Translations under genes and position numbers: made by a program | Origin: CAVSRC01 sp963730325 | GTDB taxonomy: Bacteria > Pseudomonadota > Alphaproteobacteria > Rhizobiales > Kaistiaceae | Assembly (NCBI GenBank): GCA_963730325.1 | Contig: CAVSRC010000007.1 | Coordinates: 310,001-374,000, forward strand | DNA: 64,000 bases | Direction of reading: 5' to 3' | In this document: positions 50,657 to 60,513 of the stretch, one piece after another | Numbering within the stretch: the stretch's first letter is position 1 | Layout: the number at the start of each line of letters is the position of its first letter | Notes under the pieces: model-generated | Database searches by the model: none | What the model was told of the DNA's origin: nothing | The model's input: only the letters and a program-made list of their open reading frames with translations

Positions 50657-50941
50657 ATGCCGGCCGAGCTGCTGCTCCGTGAACGTTTTCAACTGGCTGA
50701 CGATGCGTTTGCTGAACTACGGATTTGGCGTGTTCCCGTGAACGTTCGCGGCTCGGCACACGATTACAAATATTCGCTCGCCTATGTCGTCGCCGGGGAG
50801 TGCGTGCTGCGCTACGACAACGAGGCAGGCAAGGGCGACCATCGCCACCGCGGCGGCCGGGAGGCGATATACCGGTTCACGACGCCGGAGCGGCTGCTGG
50901 CGGACTTCTGGTCGGATGTCGACCAATGGAGACGACAATGA
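50657..50941 (+). CDS. TumE-family toxin (DUF6516)
   Basis: A 94-residue protein of the TumE toxin family. Family signatures are the start PAELLLRERF, IWRVP, the HDYKYSLAYVVAGECVLRYDNEAGKGDHRH core and YRFTTPERLLADFWSDV. The conserved Tyr, Asp-Asn, Lys-Gly-Asp-His residues are thought to form the active surface. The next gene, the antitoxin, overlaps by 4 bp (ATGA). The pair sits between deoC and the ALDH gene, an unusual position. Confidence 0.82.
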   Translation: MPAELLLRERFQLADDAFAELRIWRVPVNVRGSAHDYKYSLAYVVAGECVLRYDNEAGKGDHRHRGGREAIYRFTTPERLLADFWSDVDQWRRQ

Positions 50942-51279
50942 ATCAGGTCACGCTGTCGGTCGCCACGCGCGAGGATATCAACCGGCGCGCACTTGCCGCC
51001 TTTGAAGGCAAGGAGCAAGGGGCGCATATTACCTTTGCCAGCGTCGAGCTTCTCTGGCGGACGCTGACGGCGAAGCGGTGGGAGCTTCTGAAGGCGATGA
51101 CCGGCCAGGGACCGATGTCGATCCGCGAAGCGGCGCGTCGCGTCGGTCGCGATGTCAAGGCGGTGCACGGCGACGTCCATGCGCTGCTTGCTGCCGGTGT
51201 GCTCGACCGCGACGATGACGGCCGGGTCGTCTTTCCGTTCGATGCCGTGCGCGTCGATTTCGTGCTCAATGCGGCGTGA
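50938..51279 (+). CDS. TumA-like HTH antitoxin
   Basis: A 113-residue antitoxin with a winged-helix domain. The core ELLWRTLTAKRWELLKAMTG and REAARRVGRDVKAVHGDVHALLAAGVLDR is the HTH region of the HVO_A0114-type DNA-binding family; residues 1-40 should neutralise the toxin. FPFDAVRVDFVLNAA is a conserved C-terminal end. The ATG at 50938 overlaps the toxin stop; an ATG at 50926 is an alternative. It likely represses its own promoter through the palindrome at 50617. Confidence 0.82.
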   Translation: MNQVTLSVATREDINRRALAAFEGKEQGAHITFASVELLWRTLTAKRWELLKAMTGQGPMSIREAARRVGRDVKAVHGDVHALLAAGVLDRDDDGRVVFPFDAVRVDFVLNAA

Positions 51280-51291
51280 GGGAGCGAAGCC

Positions 51292-53674
51292 ATGTCGGTC
51301 GCTGAAATCCTCGACACAATGGACTACGGGCCGGCGCCCGAGAGCGACACCGAGGCGCGCGCCTGGATCGCGAAGCATGGCGACGGCGCCAAGCTATTCA
51401 TCGGCGGCGCCTGGGTGGCGCCGCAGTCGGGCGAGTGGCTGGAGACCCACGACCCCTCTACCGATGCGCTCATCATGCGCGTGGCGCGCGCCGACGAACG
51501 CGACGTCGATGCGGCGGTCCAGGCGGCGCGCAAGGCGCAGGGGCCGTGGTCGCGGCTGCCCGGCCACGAACGGGCGAAATACCTCTACGCCATCGCCCGG
51601 CTGATCCAGCGCCACAGCCGGCTGTTTGCGGTGGTCGAAGCCATCGACAACGGCAAGCCGATCCGCGAGACGCGCGACATCGACATTCCGTTGGTGGCGC
51701 GGCACTTCTACCACCACGCCGGCTGGGCCGAGCTGATGGACACCGAACTCGCCGACCGCATGGCGGTGGGCGTCTGCGGCCAGATCATCCCATGGAACTT
51801 CCCGCTGCTGATGGCCGCCTGGAAGATCGCCCCGGCGATCGCGCTCGGCAACACCAGTATTCTCAAGCCGGCCAAGTTCACGCCGCTGTCGGCGCTGCTC
51901 TTCGCCGAGATCTGCGAGATGGCCGGGCTGCCCAAGGGTGTCGTCAATGTGATCACCGGCGATGGCGCCACCGGCGAGATGCTGGTCAAGCATCCGGGCG
52001 TCGACAAGATCGCCTTCACCGGCTCGACCGAGGTCGGCCGCCGCATCCGCGAGCTGACCGCCGGCTCCGGCAAGTCGCTGACGCTCGAGCTCGGCGGCAA
52101 ATCGCCCTTCATCGTCTTCGACGATGCCGACCTCGATTCGGCGGTGGAAGGCGTGGTCGACGCCATCTGGTTCAACCAGGGCCAGGTGTGCTGCGCTGGG
52201 TCGCGCCTGCTGGTACAGGAAGGCATCCACGATGCCTTCGTTGCCAAGATCAAGGCGCGGCTGGAGACGCTGCGCGTCGGCGCCCCGCTCGACAAGGCGA
52301 TCGACGTCGGCGCCATCGTCTCGCCGATCCAGCTCGAGCGCATCCGCAAGCTCGTCGCCCAGGGCGTCGCCGAGGGGGCGCAGGTGTTCCAGGGGAGCGC
52401 GCCGCTACCCGCCACCGGCTGCTATTTCCCGCCCACCCTGATGACCAATGTCGAGCCGGCTTCGACCGTGGCGCGGGTGGAGATCTTCGGGCCGGTCGTG
52501 GTCGAGATGACCTTCCGCACGCCGGAGGAGGCGGTGCAGCTTGCCAACAATACCGAATACGGGCTCGCCGCCAGCGTCTGGTCGGAATCGATCAATCTGG
52601 CGCTCGACATCGCGCCCAAGCTCAAATGCGGCGTGGTGTGGGTGAACTCGACCAACCTGTTCGACGCATCCTCGGGCTTCGGCGGCTACAAGGAATCCGG
52701 CTATGGCCGCGAGGGCGGGCGCGAGGGCGTCGCCGCCTACACCAAGCCGCGCTGGATGAAATCGGCGCGGCGGCTCGCCGAGAGCGCGCCGGTCAAGCCG
52801 GAGATGGGGCTGGAACTGGTCGGTGGCGGCATCGACCGCACCGCCAAGATGTATATCGGCGGCAAGCAGGCGCGGCCTGACGGCGGCACTTCGCGCGGCG
52901 TTGCCTCGCCGGCCGGCAAGCTCGTCGGCGAGGTCGGCGAGGGCAACCGCAAGGACATCCGCAACGCGGTCGAGGCGGCGCGCAAGATCGCGCCGAAATG
53001 GGCGGCGACGACGCGAGCACAATCGCGCGCAGATCCTCTACTACATCGCCGAAAACCTCGATGCGCGGGCGGCCGAGTTCGCCGACCGGCTGCGCCTCCT
53101 GCGCGGCGTCAAGAGCGCCAAGACGCGGCTCGAAGTGGATGCCGCCATCCATCGCCTGTTCCAGTGGGGGGCGTGGGCCGACAAATATGAGGGCGCGGTG
53201 CATCGCCCGCCCTTCCGCGGTCTGGCGCTGGCCATGAACGAGCCGGTGGGCGTCGTCGGCATCGCCTGTCCGGAGGAGCCGGGGCTGCTTGCCTTCGTCT
53301 CGCTGATGGGGGCGGCGATCGCCGCCGGCAATGCGGTGGTCATGCTGCCGTCGGAGGCGCAGGCGCTGATCGCCACCGACCTCTATCAGGTGCTCGACAC
53401 CTCCGACGTGCCGGGCGGCGTGGTCAACATCGTCACCGGTGACAAGCACGCTTTGGCGATGGAGCTTGCCAGGCACGATGCGGTCGACGCGCTCTGGTAT
53501 TTCGGCAATCAGGAGGGCGCGGCGGCGCTGGAGGCGGCGGCGGCCGGCAACCTCAAGCAGACCTGGTGCGAGACGGTGAAGCGCGATTGGGACGATGCGG
53601 GCGTGGGCGGCGGCCGCGACATGCTGGCGCACGCCACCCAGGTCAAGAACATCTGGATCCCCTACGGGGAGTGA
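51292..53674 (+). pseudogene. ALDH16-type two-domain aldehyde dehydrogenase, frameshifted as sequenced
   Basis: About 793 residues with two aldehyde dehydrogenase folds. The first domain is complete, with GQIIPWNFPLLMAAWKIAPA, ELGGKSP (general base Glu) and the nucleophile Cys300 in NQGQVCCAGSR. A second ALDH-like domain begins near residue 520 and lacks a cysteine in the matching position, as in ALDH16 enzymes. At about 53010 an extra base moves the match from the first frame to another, which continues NRAQILYYIAENLDARAAEFADRL to the stop at 53674. An intact protein would likely oxidise acetaldehyde or a similar aldehyde from the deoC reaction upstream. A single-base error is the simplest explanation. 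Confidence 0.8.
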
Positions 53675-53703
53675 CAGGTCCGCTACGGCGGTGACGATCG
53701 CGC

Positions 53704-55290
53704 CTATTCCGCCATCGCCATGGCCGGCTCCGGCTCCTTGGCCTGCTGGCGAGCGCCGCCGGCGGGCGATCCAAGTTTCTTGTAGCGGAGCAGAAGCAGC
53801 AGCGGCAGGGCGGCCAGCGTGATCACCATCATCGCCCTGAAGTCGTCGAGATAGGCGATCATCAGCGACTGCTGCGTGACCAGGCCGTCGAGCTGGGCCG
53901 CGGTCTGTGCGCCGCCCGGCGTCGTCAGCAGCGCCGGGCTCAGGCCGAGCGCCGGCAGGTTCTGGCTGAACAGGGTGATCTGGGCGGCGAGGTCGGCATG
54001 GTTGGTCTGCATGTTGGAGGTCAGCAGCGCCGCCATGATCGAGATGCCGATGGCCGATCCGATATTGCGGACGAGGTTGAACAGGCCGGAAGCCTCGGTC
54101 CTGAGCTGCGGATCGAGCGTCTGGAAGGCGACGGTCGACAGCGGCACGAAGACGAAGCCGAGGCCGAAACCCTGGACGACGCCGGAGGTGATCAGCGGCC
54201 AGTAGTCCATGCCGATGTCGAAGGCGGTCATCTGGTAGAGCGAGAAGGCGGTCATCGACAGGCCGAAGCCGACCAGCAGGCGCGGGTCGACCTTGCCGAC
54301 CAGGCGGCCGACGACCATCATCGCGGCCATGGTGCCGAGCCCGCGCGGCGCCAGCACCAGGCCGACGGTGACGATCGGATAGCCCATCAGGTTCTGCAGC
54401 ATGGGCGGCAGCAGCGCCATGGTGGCGAGCAGCACGACGCCGATGACGAAGATCAGGACCAGCGCCGAGGTGAAGTTGCGGTCGATGAACAGGCGCCGGT
54501 CGAGAAACGGCTCGTGGTGGGTCAAGGTGTGGACCAGGAACATCCAGGCGCCGGCGATGGCGAGGCCGAGCTCGAACAGGACTTCAGGTGACGAGAACCA
54601 GTCGAGCTCGGAGCCGCGGTCGAGCATGATCTGCAAGGCGCCGACGGCCAGAGCGAGGAAGCCGAAGCCGACGAAATCGAACTTGCGGAAGCGGCGCACC
54701 GTATCCGGCATGAACAGAAGGACGCCGGTTAGCGCGGCCAGCCCGACCGGCACGTTGATGTAGAACACCCAGCGCCAGTTGAAATTGTCGGTCAGGTAGG
54801 CACCAATGACCGGGCCGATGATCGGCGCGACCATGATGCCCATGCCCCACACGGCCATCGCCTGGCCGTGACGCTCGCGCGGGTTGATGTCGAGGATGAC
54901 CGACTGCGACAGCGGCGCCAGCGCGGCGCCGAAGGCGCCCTGCATGACGCGGAACAGCACCATCTCCTCGAGACCCAGCGCGGTGCCGCACAGCGCCGAG
55001 GAGGCGACGAAACCGGCGACGCAGATGGCGAACAGCCGCTTGCGGCCGATATTGTCAGACAGCCAGCCGGTGATCGGCGTCATGATCGCCTGGGCGACGA
55101 TATAGGAGGTCAGCACCCAGGTGACGGTTTGCTGATCGGCGCCCAGGCTCGCCTGCATATGGGGCAGGGCGACGTTGGCGATCGTCATGTCGAGGATCAC
55201 CATGATCATGGCGATCATCACCGCGGCGGTGATCAGGCCGCGGTGCTTGACCTCCTTGAATGGCTGGCCGTGTGCGTCGGTGCCGCTCAT
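53704..55290 (-). CDS. emrB: EmrB-type MFS multidrug transporter (DHA2, 14 helices)
   Basis: A 528-residue proton-driven drug efflux permease of the DHA2 family. Motif A-like GWLSDNIGRKRLF lies after the second helix, and the MSVLDMTIANVALPHM-type start and GPVIGAYLTDNFNWRWVFYINVPVG motif C region are EmrB signatures. About 14 hydrophobic segments are present. With EmrA and an outer-membrane channel it pumps hydrophobic compounds from the cell. It follows emrA by 24 bp in a marR-emrA-emrB operon. Confidence 0.9.
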   Translation of the reverse strand: MSGTDAHGQPFKEVKHRGLITAAVMIAMIMVILDMTIANVALPHMQASLGADQQTVTWVLTSYIVAQAIMTPITGWLSDNIGRKRLFAICVAGFVASSALCGTALGLEEMVLFRVMQGAFGAALAPLSQSVILDINPRERHGQAMAVWGMGIMVAPIIGPVIGAYLTDNFNWRWVFYINVPVGLAALTGVLLFMPDTVRRFRKFDFVGFGFLALAVGALQIMLDRGSELDWFSSPEVLFELGLAIAGAWMFLVHTLTHHEPFLDRRLFIDRNFTSALVLIFVIGVVLLATMALLPPMLQNLMGYPIVTVGLVLAPRGLGTMAAMMVVGRLVGKVDPRLLVGFGLSMTAFSLYQMTAFDIGMDYWPLITSGVVQGFGLGFVFVPLSTVAFQTLDPQLRTEASGLFNLVRNIGSAIGISIMAALLTSNMQTNHADLAAQITLFSQNLPALGLSPALLTTPGGAQTAAQLDGLVTQQSLMIAYLDDFRAMMVITLAALPLLLLLRYKKLGSPAGGARQQAKEPEPAMAMAE

Positions 55291-55314
55291 CGCTACCGCT
55301 CGGGATTTCGCAGG

Positions 55315-56424
55315 CTACTTCGCCGCCGTCTTCGTCGGCGTGCTCTCGGTGTCGACCTTGACATAGGCGCTGAGGCCGATGCGCATCGACACGCCGGGAT
55401 CGGGGTTGTCGAAGCGGATGCGCACCGGCACGCGCTGGACGACCTTGACCCAGTTGCCGGTGGCGTTCTGCGCCGGCAGCAGCGAGAATTCCGAGCCGGT
55501 GCCGGCACCGACGCTGGCAACCTGGCCCTCGAAGGTGTGGCCGGGATAGGCGTCGATCTCAACGGTCGCCGTCTGGCCGGGTTGCATGTTGGCCAGCTCG
55601 GTTTCCTTGAAGTTGGCCTCAATCCACGTCGAATCGGTCTCGACCAGGCTCATCACCGCAACCGACGGGGTGAGGTACTGGCCGACCAGCATGCGATTGG
55701 CCTGGGCGACGACGCCGGCGGCGGGCGCGCGCACCTCGGTGTTCTTGAGGTCGAGCGCGGCCTGCTCGCGCTTGGCCAGCGCCGCAAGGACGAGCGGATG
55801 CTCGTCGGTCTCGATGTCGGGGTTGCCGCCGAGCGTGGACAGCGCGGAGGCGACGTTCTGCTTGGCCTGCGACAACGCCTGCTCGGCGGCGTGGGCGGCG
55901 TTCTGCGCCTGGTCGAAATTCGCCTGGGTCGAAACGCCCTTGGCCAACAGGTCCTTCTGACGCTGCAGGCTCTTGGCCTGGTAGTCGTTGTTGTCCTCGG
56001 CCGCCTTCAGCGCGGACAGCGCCTGCTGATAGGTCGCGCGATACTGCGCCACCTGAAGGCGGGCCGTGGCGAGCGCCGCATTGGCCTGGTCGAGCGCGAT
56101 CTTGAAGGGCTGCGGGTCGATGCGGAAGAGGAGATCGCCGGCGGCGACCTGCTGGTTCTCGCCGGCGTCGACCTCGACGATCCGCCCGGACACGTCGGCG
56201 TAGACGGTCACGCGATCCTGCTGGACATAGGCATTGTCGGTCGCGACATAGCGCCCGCCGGACAGCCAGAAATAGCCGCCGACGAGGATCAGCAGGAGCG
56301 GGACCGCCGCCATGACGAGATAGCGGCGGATATTACGGCGCGGCTTCGGACGCGGAGCATCCGGCGCGACGCCGGCCGGCGCTTCGGGCTGCGGAGCGTT
56401 TGGATTTCCCCCATCGGCACTCAT
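55315..56424 (-). CDS. emrA: EmrA-type HlyD membrane fusion protein
   Basis: A 369-residue periplasmic adaptor. A Pro-rich cytoplasmic start is followed by one membrane helix (YLVMAAVPLLLILVGGYFWL), biotinyl-like barrel halves (YADVSGRIVEVDAGENQQVAAGDLLFRID and VRAPAAGVV), and a long alpha-helical hairpin in between. The C-terminal beta domain is VETDSTWIEANFKETEL. It bridges EmrB to an outer-membrane channel. The ATG overlaps the upstream marR stop, so expression is coupled to the regulator. Confidence 0.9.
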   Translation of the reverse strand: MSADGGNPNAPQPEAPAGVAPDAPRPKPRRNIRRYLVMAAVPLLLILVGGYFWLSGGRYVATDNAYVQQDRVTVYADVSGRIVEVDAGENQQVAAGDLLFRIDPQPFKIALDQANAALATARLQVAQYRATYQQALSALKAAEDNNDYQAKSLQRQKDLLAKGVSTQANFDQAQNAAHAAEQALSQAKQNVASALSTLGGNPDIETDEHPLVLAALAKREQAALDLKNTEVRAPAAGVVAQANRMLVGQYLTPSVAVMSLVETDSTWIEANFKETELANMQPGQTATVEIDAYPGHTFEGQVASVGAGTGSEFSLLPAQNATGNWVKVVQRVPVRIRFDNPDPGVSMRIGLSAYVKVDTESTPTKTAAK

Positions 56425-56951
56425 GAGGTGACGCCTTCTGTGTTGCGAGCATGATCGGTATGGGCGGCGCGGGCAGCCGCGCTTGCGGGCTGGTCCGCAG
56501 TATGAACGAGGTTGGCGCGGATTCGTGTCAGGACACCGACGACCAGGTCGATTTCTTCGTCGCTGATGCCTGTCAGCACATTATCGTAACAGGAACTAGC
56601 GACGCTCTTGAATTTGTCGACCAGCGGGCGCGCGGCCTCGGTCAGGTACAGGCGCTTGATGCGCCGGTCGGTGGGATCGGGTCGCCGTTCGATGAGGGCG
56701 GCCGTTTCCATGCGGTCGATCTGGCGCGAAAGCGTGATCGGCTCCATGTCCATCATTTCCGCCAGTGTTGCCTGGTGGAGCGGCTCCTCGTTGAGCTTCT
56801 CGGCGCGGAACACGGCGGAAAGCACGCGCCACTGGGCGCTGGTCAGGCCAATCGATTGCGCCTGCTGGTCGATGCGGCGACGCAAGAGACGACCGACGTC
56901 GTGGACCAAGAGCCCGATGCCCTTGGCGGGAGGCATATGTTGGTTTTGCAT
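56421..56951 (-). CDS. MarR-family regulator of the emrAB operon
   Basis: A 176-residue winged-helix repressor. The recognition part is QATLAEMMDMEPITLSRQIDRMETAALIERRPDPTDRRIKRLYLTE, with the Asp-Arg-Arg wing. Likely an autorepressor that releases DNA upon binding drugs or phenolics. I start at the ATG at 56951 (MQNQHMPPAKGIG); the frame upstream crosses the A/T-rich promoter. Its stop overlaps emrA's start, forming the marR-emrA-emrB unit. Confidence 0.88.
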   Translation of the reverse strand: MQNQHMPPAKGIGLLVHDVGRLLRRRIDQQAQSIGLTSAQWRVLSAVFRAEKLNEEPLHQATLAEMMDMEPITLSRQIDRMETAALIERRPDPTDRRIKRLYLTEAARPLVDKFKSVASSCYDNVLTGISDEEIDLVVGVLTRIRANLVHTADQPASAAARAAHTDHARNTEGVTS

Positions 56952-56954
56952 GGC

Positions 56955-57000
56955 CGAGATATTATAAGCAAACTCATTATAATCAAGCTTGCATATTGTC
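56955..57000 (-). promoter_or_regulatory. A/T-rich promoter-operator of marR-emrAB
   Basis: A stretch with TATAAT-like boxes twice (ATTATAA at about 56963 and ATTATAAT at about 56980) and inverted GCAAACT/AGCTTGC segments. It stands out from the GC-rich surroundings. A -10 on the minus strand and a dyad for the MarR protein probably overlap; exact -35 and start are not clear. Confidence 0.5.
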
Positions 57001-57245
57001 AGAGCAGCCATGCGGTAAACGAAAGGCTAACGGCCTCGTCGCCCGCGAATTTCGGGGGCGGGTGCTGAGGTCGCCGCCGCAGGCGGCCCGTGAAGGACGG
57101 GTCTCAGGGGACCGAGGGCCGCCGGATCAAGGGCCTGGAGCGCACCGCACCATGAGGGTAGCGGAGCGGCGGCAAAGACGCTATCGATCCGGCCAATTCC
57201 CAAGGGGTCGCGGTTCCGGCGACGCCGCACCATCTAGACGATGCC

Positions 57246-60200
57246 ATGAACGACACAGCCACGCCGGCCACCGCCAAGACCGTCTATCCGCCCGCCGAGC
57301 CGAGCCCCAGCTTTCCGCGTATCGAGGAGGCGATCGGCGCGGCCTGGGAGGCCGAGAAGACCTTCCAGAAGTCGATCGAGCGGCGGCGCGAGGAGGGGGC
57401 GCCGGAATTCGTCTTTTATGACGGGCCGCCCTTCGCCAACGGCCTGCCGCACTACGGGCACATCGTCACCGGCTTCGTGAAGGACATGGTGCCGCGCTAC
57501 CAGACCATGCGCGGCAACATGGTCGAGCGCCGTTTCGGCTGGGACTGCCACGGCCTGCCGGCAGAGCTGCATTCGGAGAAGGAGCTCAACCTCAACGGCC
57601 GGCAGGACATCCTCAAATACGGCCTGGCGCGCTTCAACGAGCATTGCCGCACGTCGATCATGCAGTTCCGCAGCGACTGGGAGTATTACGTCAACCGCTC
57701 GGCGCGCTGGGTCGATTTCGACAACGACTACCGCACCATGGACCTCTCCTACATGGAGAGCACCATCTGGGCCTTCAAACAGCTTTGGGACAAGGGGCTG
57801 GTCTATGAGGGCTACCGCGTCGTGCCTTATTCATGGGCGGCACAGACGCCGCTGTCGCAATCGGAGACGCGCCTCGACGATTCCTATCGCGCCCGCCAGG
57901 ACCCGGCACTGACCGTCGGATTCCTGCTCGATCCGCAGAAGGATGGGGGCGACACCAATACGCGGCTGCTGGCGTGGACGACGACGCCGTGGACACTGCC
58001 CTCCAATGTCGGCCTGGCGGTGGCGCCCGATGCCGACTATGCGGTGATGGAGAAGGACGGCGCGCGGGTGATCCTCGCCGAAAGCTCGGTGGAAGCCTAT
58101 GCGCCGGAGCTGGAGGGCTACCGTCCTGTCGGCGCGATGAAGGGCGCCGAGCTGATCGGGCGCACCTACGAGCCGCTCTTTCCTTTCTTCGCGCATGAAA
58201 AGGACAATGGCGGCTTCCGCGTCATCGCCGGCGATTTCATCGAGATGGGCGAGGGCACCGGCGTCGTCCACATCGCGCCGGCCTTCGGCGAGGACGACCT
58301 GAATGTCGGACGCAAGGAAGGGCTGCCGGTGGTCGACCCGGTCGATCTTGCCGGCAACTTCACCGGCGAGACGCCGCCCTATGCCGGGCAGAACGTGTTC
58401 GAGGCCAACAAGCCGATCATCCGCGACCTCAAGGAAGCGGGCGTCGTCTTCCGCCACGAGACCTACGACCACAACTATCCGCATTGCTGGCGCACCGACC
58501 AGCCGCTGATCTACAAGGCGATGCCCTCCTGGTACGTCGCGGTGACCAAGTTCCGCGACCGCATGGTGGAGCTCAACAAGGACATCACCTGGATGCCGGC
58601 GCATGTGCGCGACGGCATCTTCGGCAACTGGCTGGCCAATGCGCACGACTGGAACATCAGCCGCAACCGCTTCTGGGGGGCGCCGATCCCGGTGTGGAAG
58701 TCGGACGATCCGAACTATCCGCGCACCGACGTCTATGGCTCGCTGGATGAGCTGGAGCGCGATTTCGGGGTCAGGCCGACCGACCTGCACCGGCCTTATG
58801 TCGACGAGCTGACGCGCCCCAATCCCGACGACCCGACGGGCAAGTCGACCATGCGCCGCGTCGGCGACGTGCTCGACTGCTGGTTCGAATCAGGCTCGAT
58901 GCCCTTCTGCCAGGTGCACTACCCGTTCGAGAACAAGGAATGGTTCGACAGCCATTTCCCGGGCGACTTCATCGTCGAATATGTCGGGCAGACGCGCGGC
59001 TGGTTCTACACGCTGATGGTGATGTCGACGGCGCTGTTCGACTGCGCGCCGTTCCGCTCGGCGATCGGCCACGGCATCGTTCTCGACGAGACCAAGCAGA
59101 AGCTGTCGAAGCGGCTGAAGAACTATCCCGACCCGGTCGAGATGTTCAACACCTACGGCGCCGACGCGCTCAGATGGTACATGATGTCGTCGCCGCTGAT
59201 GTCGGGCGGCGACCTCGCCATGCCCAAGGACGGCAAGGCGATCGGCGAGGCGGTGCGCTCGGTGATGCTGCCGATCTGGAACGCCTATTCGTTCTTCACG
59301 CTCTACGCCAATATCGACGGCATCAAGGGCAAGCTGATCACCTCGGCCGAGGCCGAACTCGACCGCTACATCCTCGGCAAGACGGCCGAGCTGGTGCGCT
59401 CGGTCGAGACGGCGATGGACCGGCTCGACCTCGCCGGCGGCTGCAACGCGCTGCCGCCCTTCATCGAGGCGCTCAACAACTGGTACATCCGCCGCAGCAG
59501 AGACCGCTTCTGGAGATCCGAAAAGGACGCCGACAAGACGGCGGCCTATGACACGCTCTACACGGTGCTGGTGACGCTGATGCGCGTGATGGCGCCGTTC
59601 CTGCCCTATCTCACCGACCACATCCACCGGGCGCTGGCGGACGGCAAGAGCGTGCATCTGGAGGACTGGCCGGACGCATCGGCCTTTGTGGTCGATGCCG
59701 GTCTGGTCCAGCGCATGGATCTGGCGCGGGCGGTGTGTTCCGCGGCGGCCTCGGTGCGCACCGCCAAGAACCTGCGCAACCGCCTGCCGCTGTCGACGCT
59801 GACCATCGCCCATCCGGGCCATGCGATCCTGGCGCCGCTGGTCGACGTCATCGCCGAGGAGGCGAACGTCAAGCACGTCGCCTTCGCCGACGACCCGTCC
59901 GCCTTCGGCGCGGAAGTGCTGGTGGTCAATCCGCGGATCGTGGGAAAACGCCTTGGCCCGGCGATGAAGGCGGTGCTGGCTGCCGCAAAAGCGGGCCAGT
60001 GGACGCGGCTCGACGATGGCGCTGCGGAGGTCGCCGGCGAGCGCATCGAGCCGAACGAATACGAGGTGCGCTTTCAGCCTCGGGAAGGTATCGCCGCGGC
60101 GCCCTTCGACGGCAATGCCGGCGTGGTGGTGCTCGATGCGCACGTGACGCCGGAACTGGAACGCGAAGGTCTGGCGCGCGACTTCATCCGCCTGGTTCAG

Positions 60201-60419
60201 GTGGCGCGCAAGGATGCCGGCTTCAATGTCGCCGACCGCATCGCCATCGCGGTCAAGGCGGGGCCGGTGGGGATGGAAGCCATCGACGCGCATCTGGATA
60301 CGGTGAAGAGCGAGACGCTGGCCGTTTCGCTCGACCGTGCCGATGCGCCGGCCGGCAGCCTGTCGGACGGCAAGCTCGGCGACGAGCCGATCGTCATCGG
60401 GGTGAGGGTGGCGGGCTGA
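57246..60419 (+). CDS. ileS: Isoleucyl-tRNA synthetase, eukaryote-like type 2
   Basis: A 1057-residue class I synthetase charging tRNA-Ile. The HIGH motif reads PHYGHI in PPFANGLPHYGHIVTGF and the KMSKS loop is KLSKR (KQKLSKRLKNYPDP), both as in the long IleRS2 branch shared with eukaryotes. The C-terminal zinc fingers of the usual bacterial type are absent. The CP1 editing domain is complete, with TTPWTLPSN near residues 240-250. Members of this branch are known to tolerate mupirocin. The ATG at 57246 has no strong site nearby (GACGATGCC). Whether another ileS exists in the genome cannot be seen here. Confidence 0.95.
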   Translation: MNDTATPATAKTVYPPAEPSPSFPRIEEAIGAAWEAEKTFQKSIERRREEGAPEFVFYDGPPFANGLPHYGHIVTGFVKDMVPRYQTMRGNMVERRFGWDCHGLPAELHSEKELNLNGRQDILKYGLARFNEHCRTSIMQFRSDWEYYVNRSARWVDFDNDYRTMDLSYMESTIWAFKQLWDKGLVYEGYRVVPYSWAAQTPLSQSETRLDDSYRARQDPALTVGFLLDPQKDGGDTNTRLLAWTTTPWTLPSNVGLAVAPDADYAVMEKDGARVILAESSVEAYAPELEGYRPVGAMKGAELIGRTYEPLFPFFAHEKDNGGFRVIAGDFIEMGEGTGVVHIAPAFGEDDLNVGRKEGLPVVDPVDLAGNFTGETPPYAGQNVFEANKPIIRDLKEAGVVFRHETYDHNYPHCWRTDQPLIYKAMPSWYVAVTKFRDRMVELNKDITWMPAHVRDGIFGNWLANAHDWNISRNRFWGAPIPVWKSDDPNYPRTDVYGSLDELERDFGVRPTDLHRPYVDELTRPNPDDPTGKSTMRRVGDVLDCWFESGSMPFCQVHYPFENKEWFDSHFPGDFIVEYVGQTRGWFYTLMVMSTALFDCAPFRSAIGHGIVLDETKQKLSKRLKNYPDPVEMFNTYGADALRWYMMSSPLMSGGDLAMPKDGKAIGEAVRSVMLPIWNAYSFFTLYANIDGIKGKLITSAEAELDRYILGKTAELVRSVETAMDRLDLAGGCNALPPFIEALNNWYIRRSRDRFWRSEKDADKTAAYDTLYTVLVTLMRVMAPFLPYLTDHIHRALADGKSVHLEDWPDASAFVVDAGLVQRMDLARAVCSAAASVRTAKNLRNRLPLSTLTIAHPGHAILAPLVDVIAEEANVKHVAFADDPSAFGAEVLVVNPRIVGKRLGPAMKAVLAAAKAGQWTRLDDGAAEVAGERIEPNEYEVRFQPREGIAAAPFDGNAGVVVLDAHVTPELEREGLARDFIRLVQVARKDAGFNVADRIAIAVKAGPVGMEAIDAHLDTVKSETLAVSLDRADAPAGSLSDGKLGDEPIVIGVRVAG

Positions 60420-60479
60420 AGCGCGGCAGGTTCTGCTCGCCGCTGATCTGGCGCTTGCAGCGCAATTCTGGAGAAGTGA

Positions 60480-60501
60480 CAGGCGGCCCGAGGGCCGCCT
60501 G
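60480..60501. terminator. Hairpin between convergent genes
   Basis: A perfect 10-bp stem CAGGCGGCCC/GGGCCGCCTG with a 2-nt loop, 61 bp after ileS and 13 bp from the stop of the repeat gene. No T run on either side. It could end transcription from both directions. Confidence 0.6.
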
Positions 60502-60513
60502 CCGTGTCGCTAG

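Noticed and set aside
57012..57245. T-box-like leader before ileS
   Set aside because: GAGGGTAGCGG-type sequence gave a passing resemblance, but no specifier loop or antiterminator is visible and T-boxes are not expected in alphaproteobacteria.
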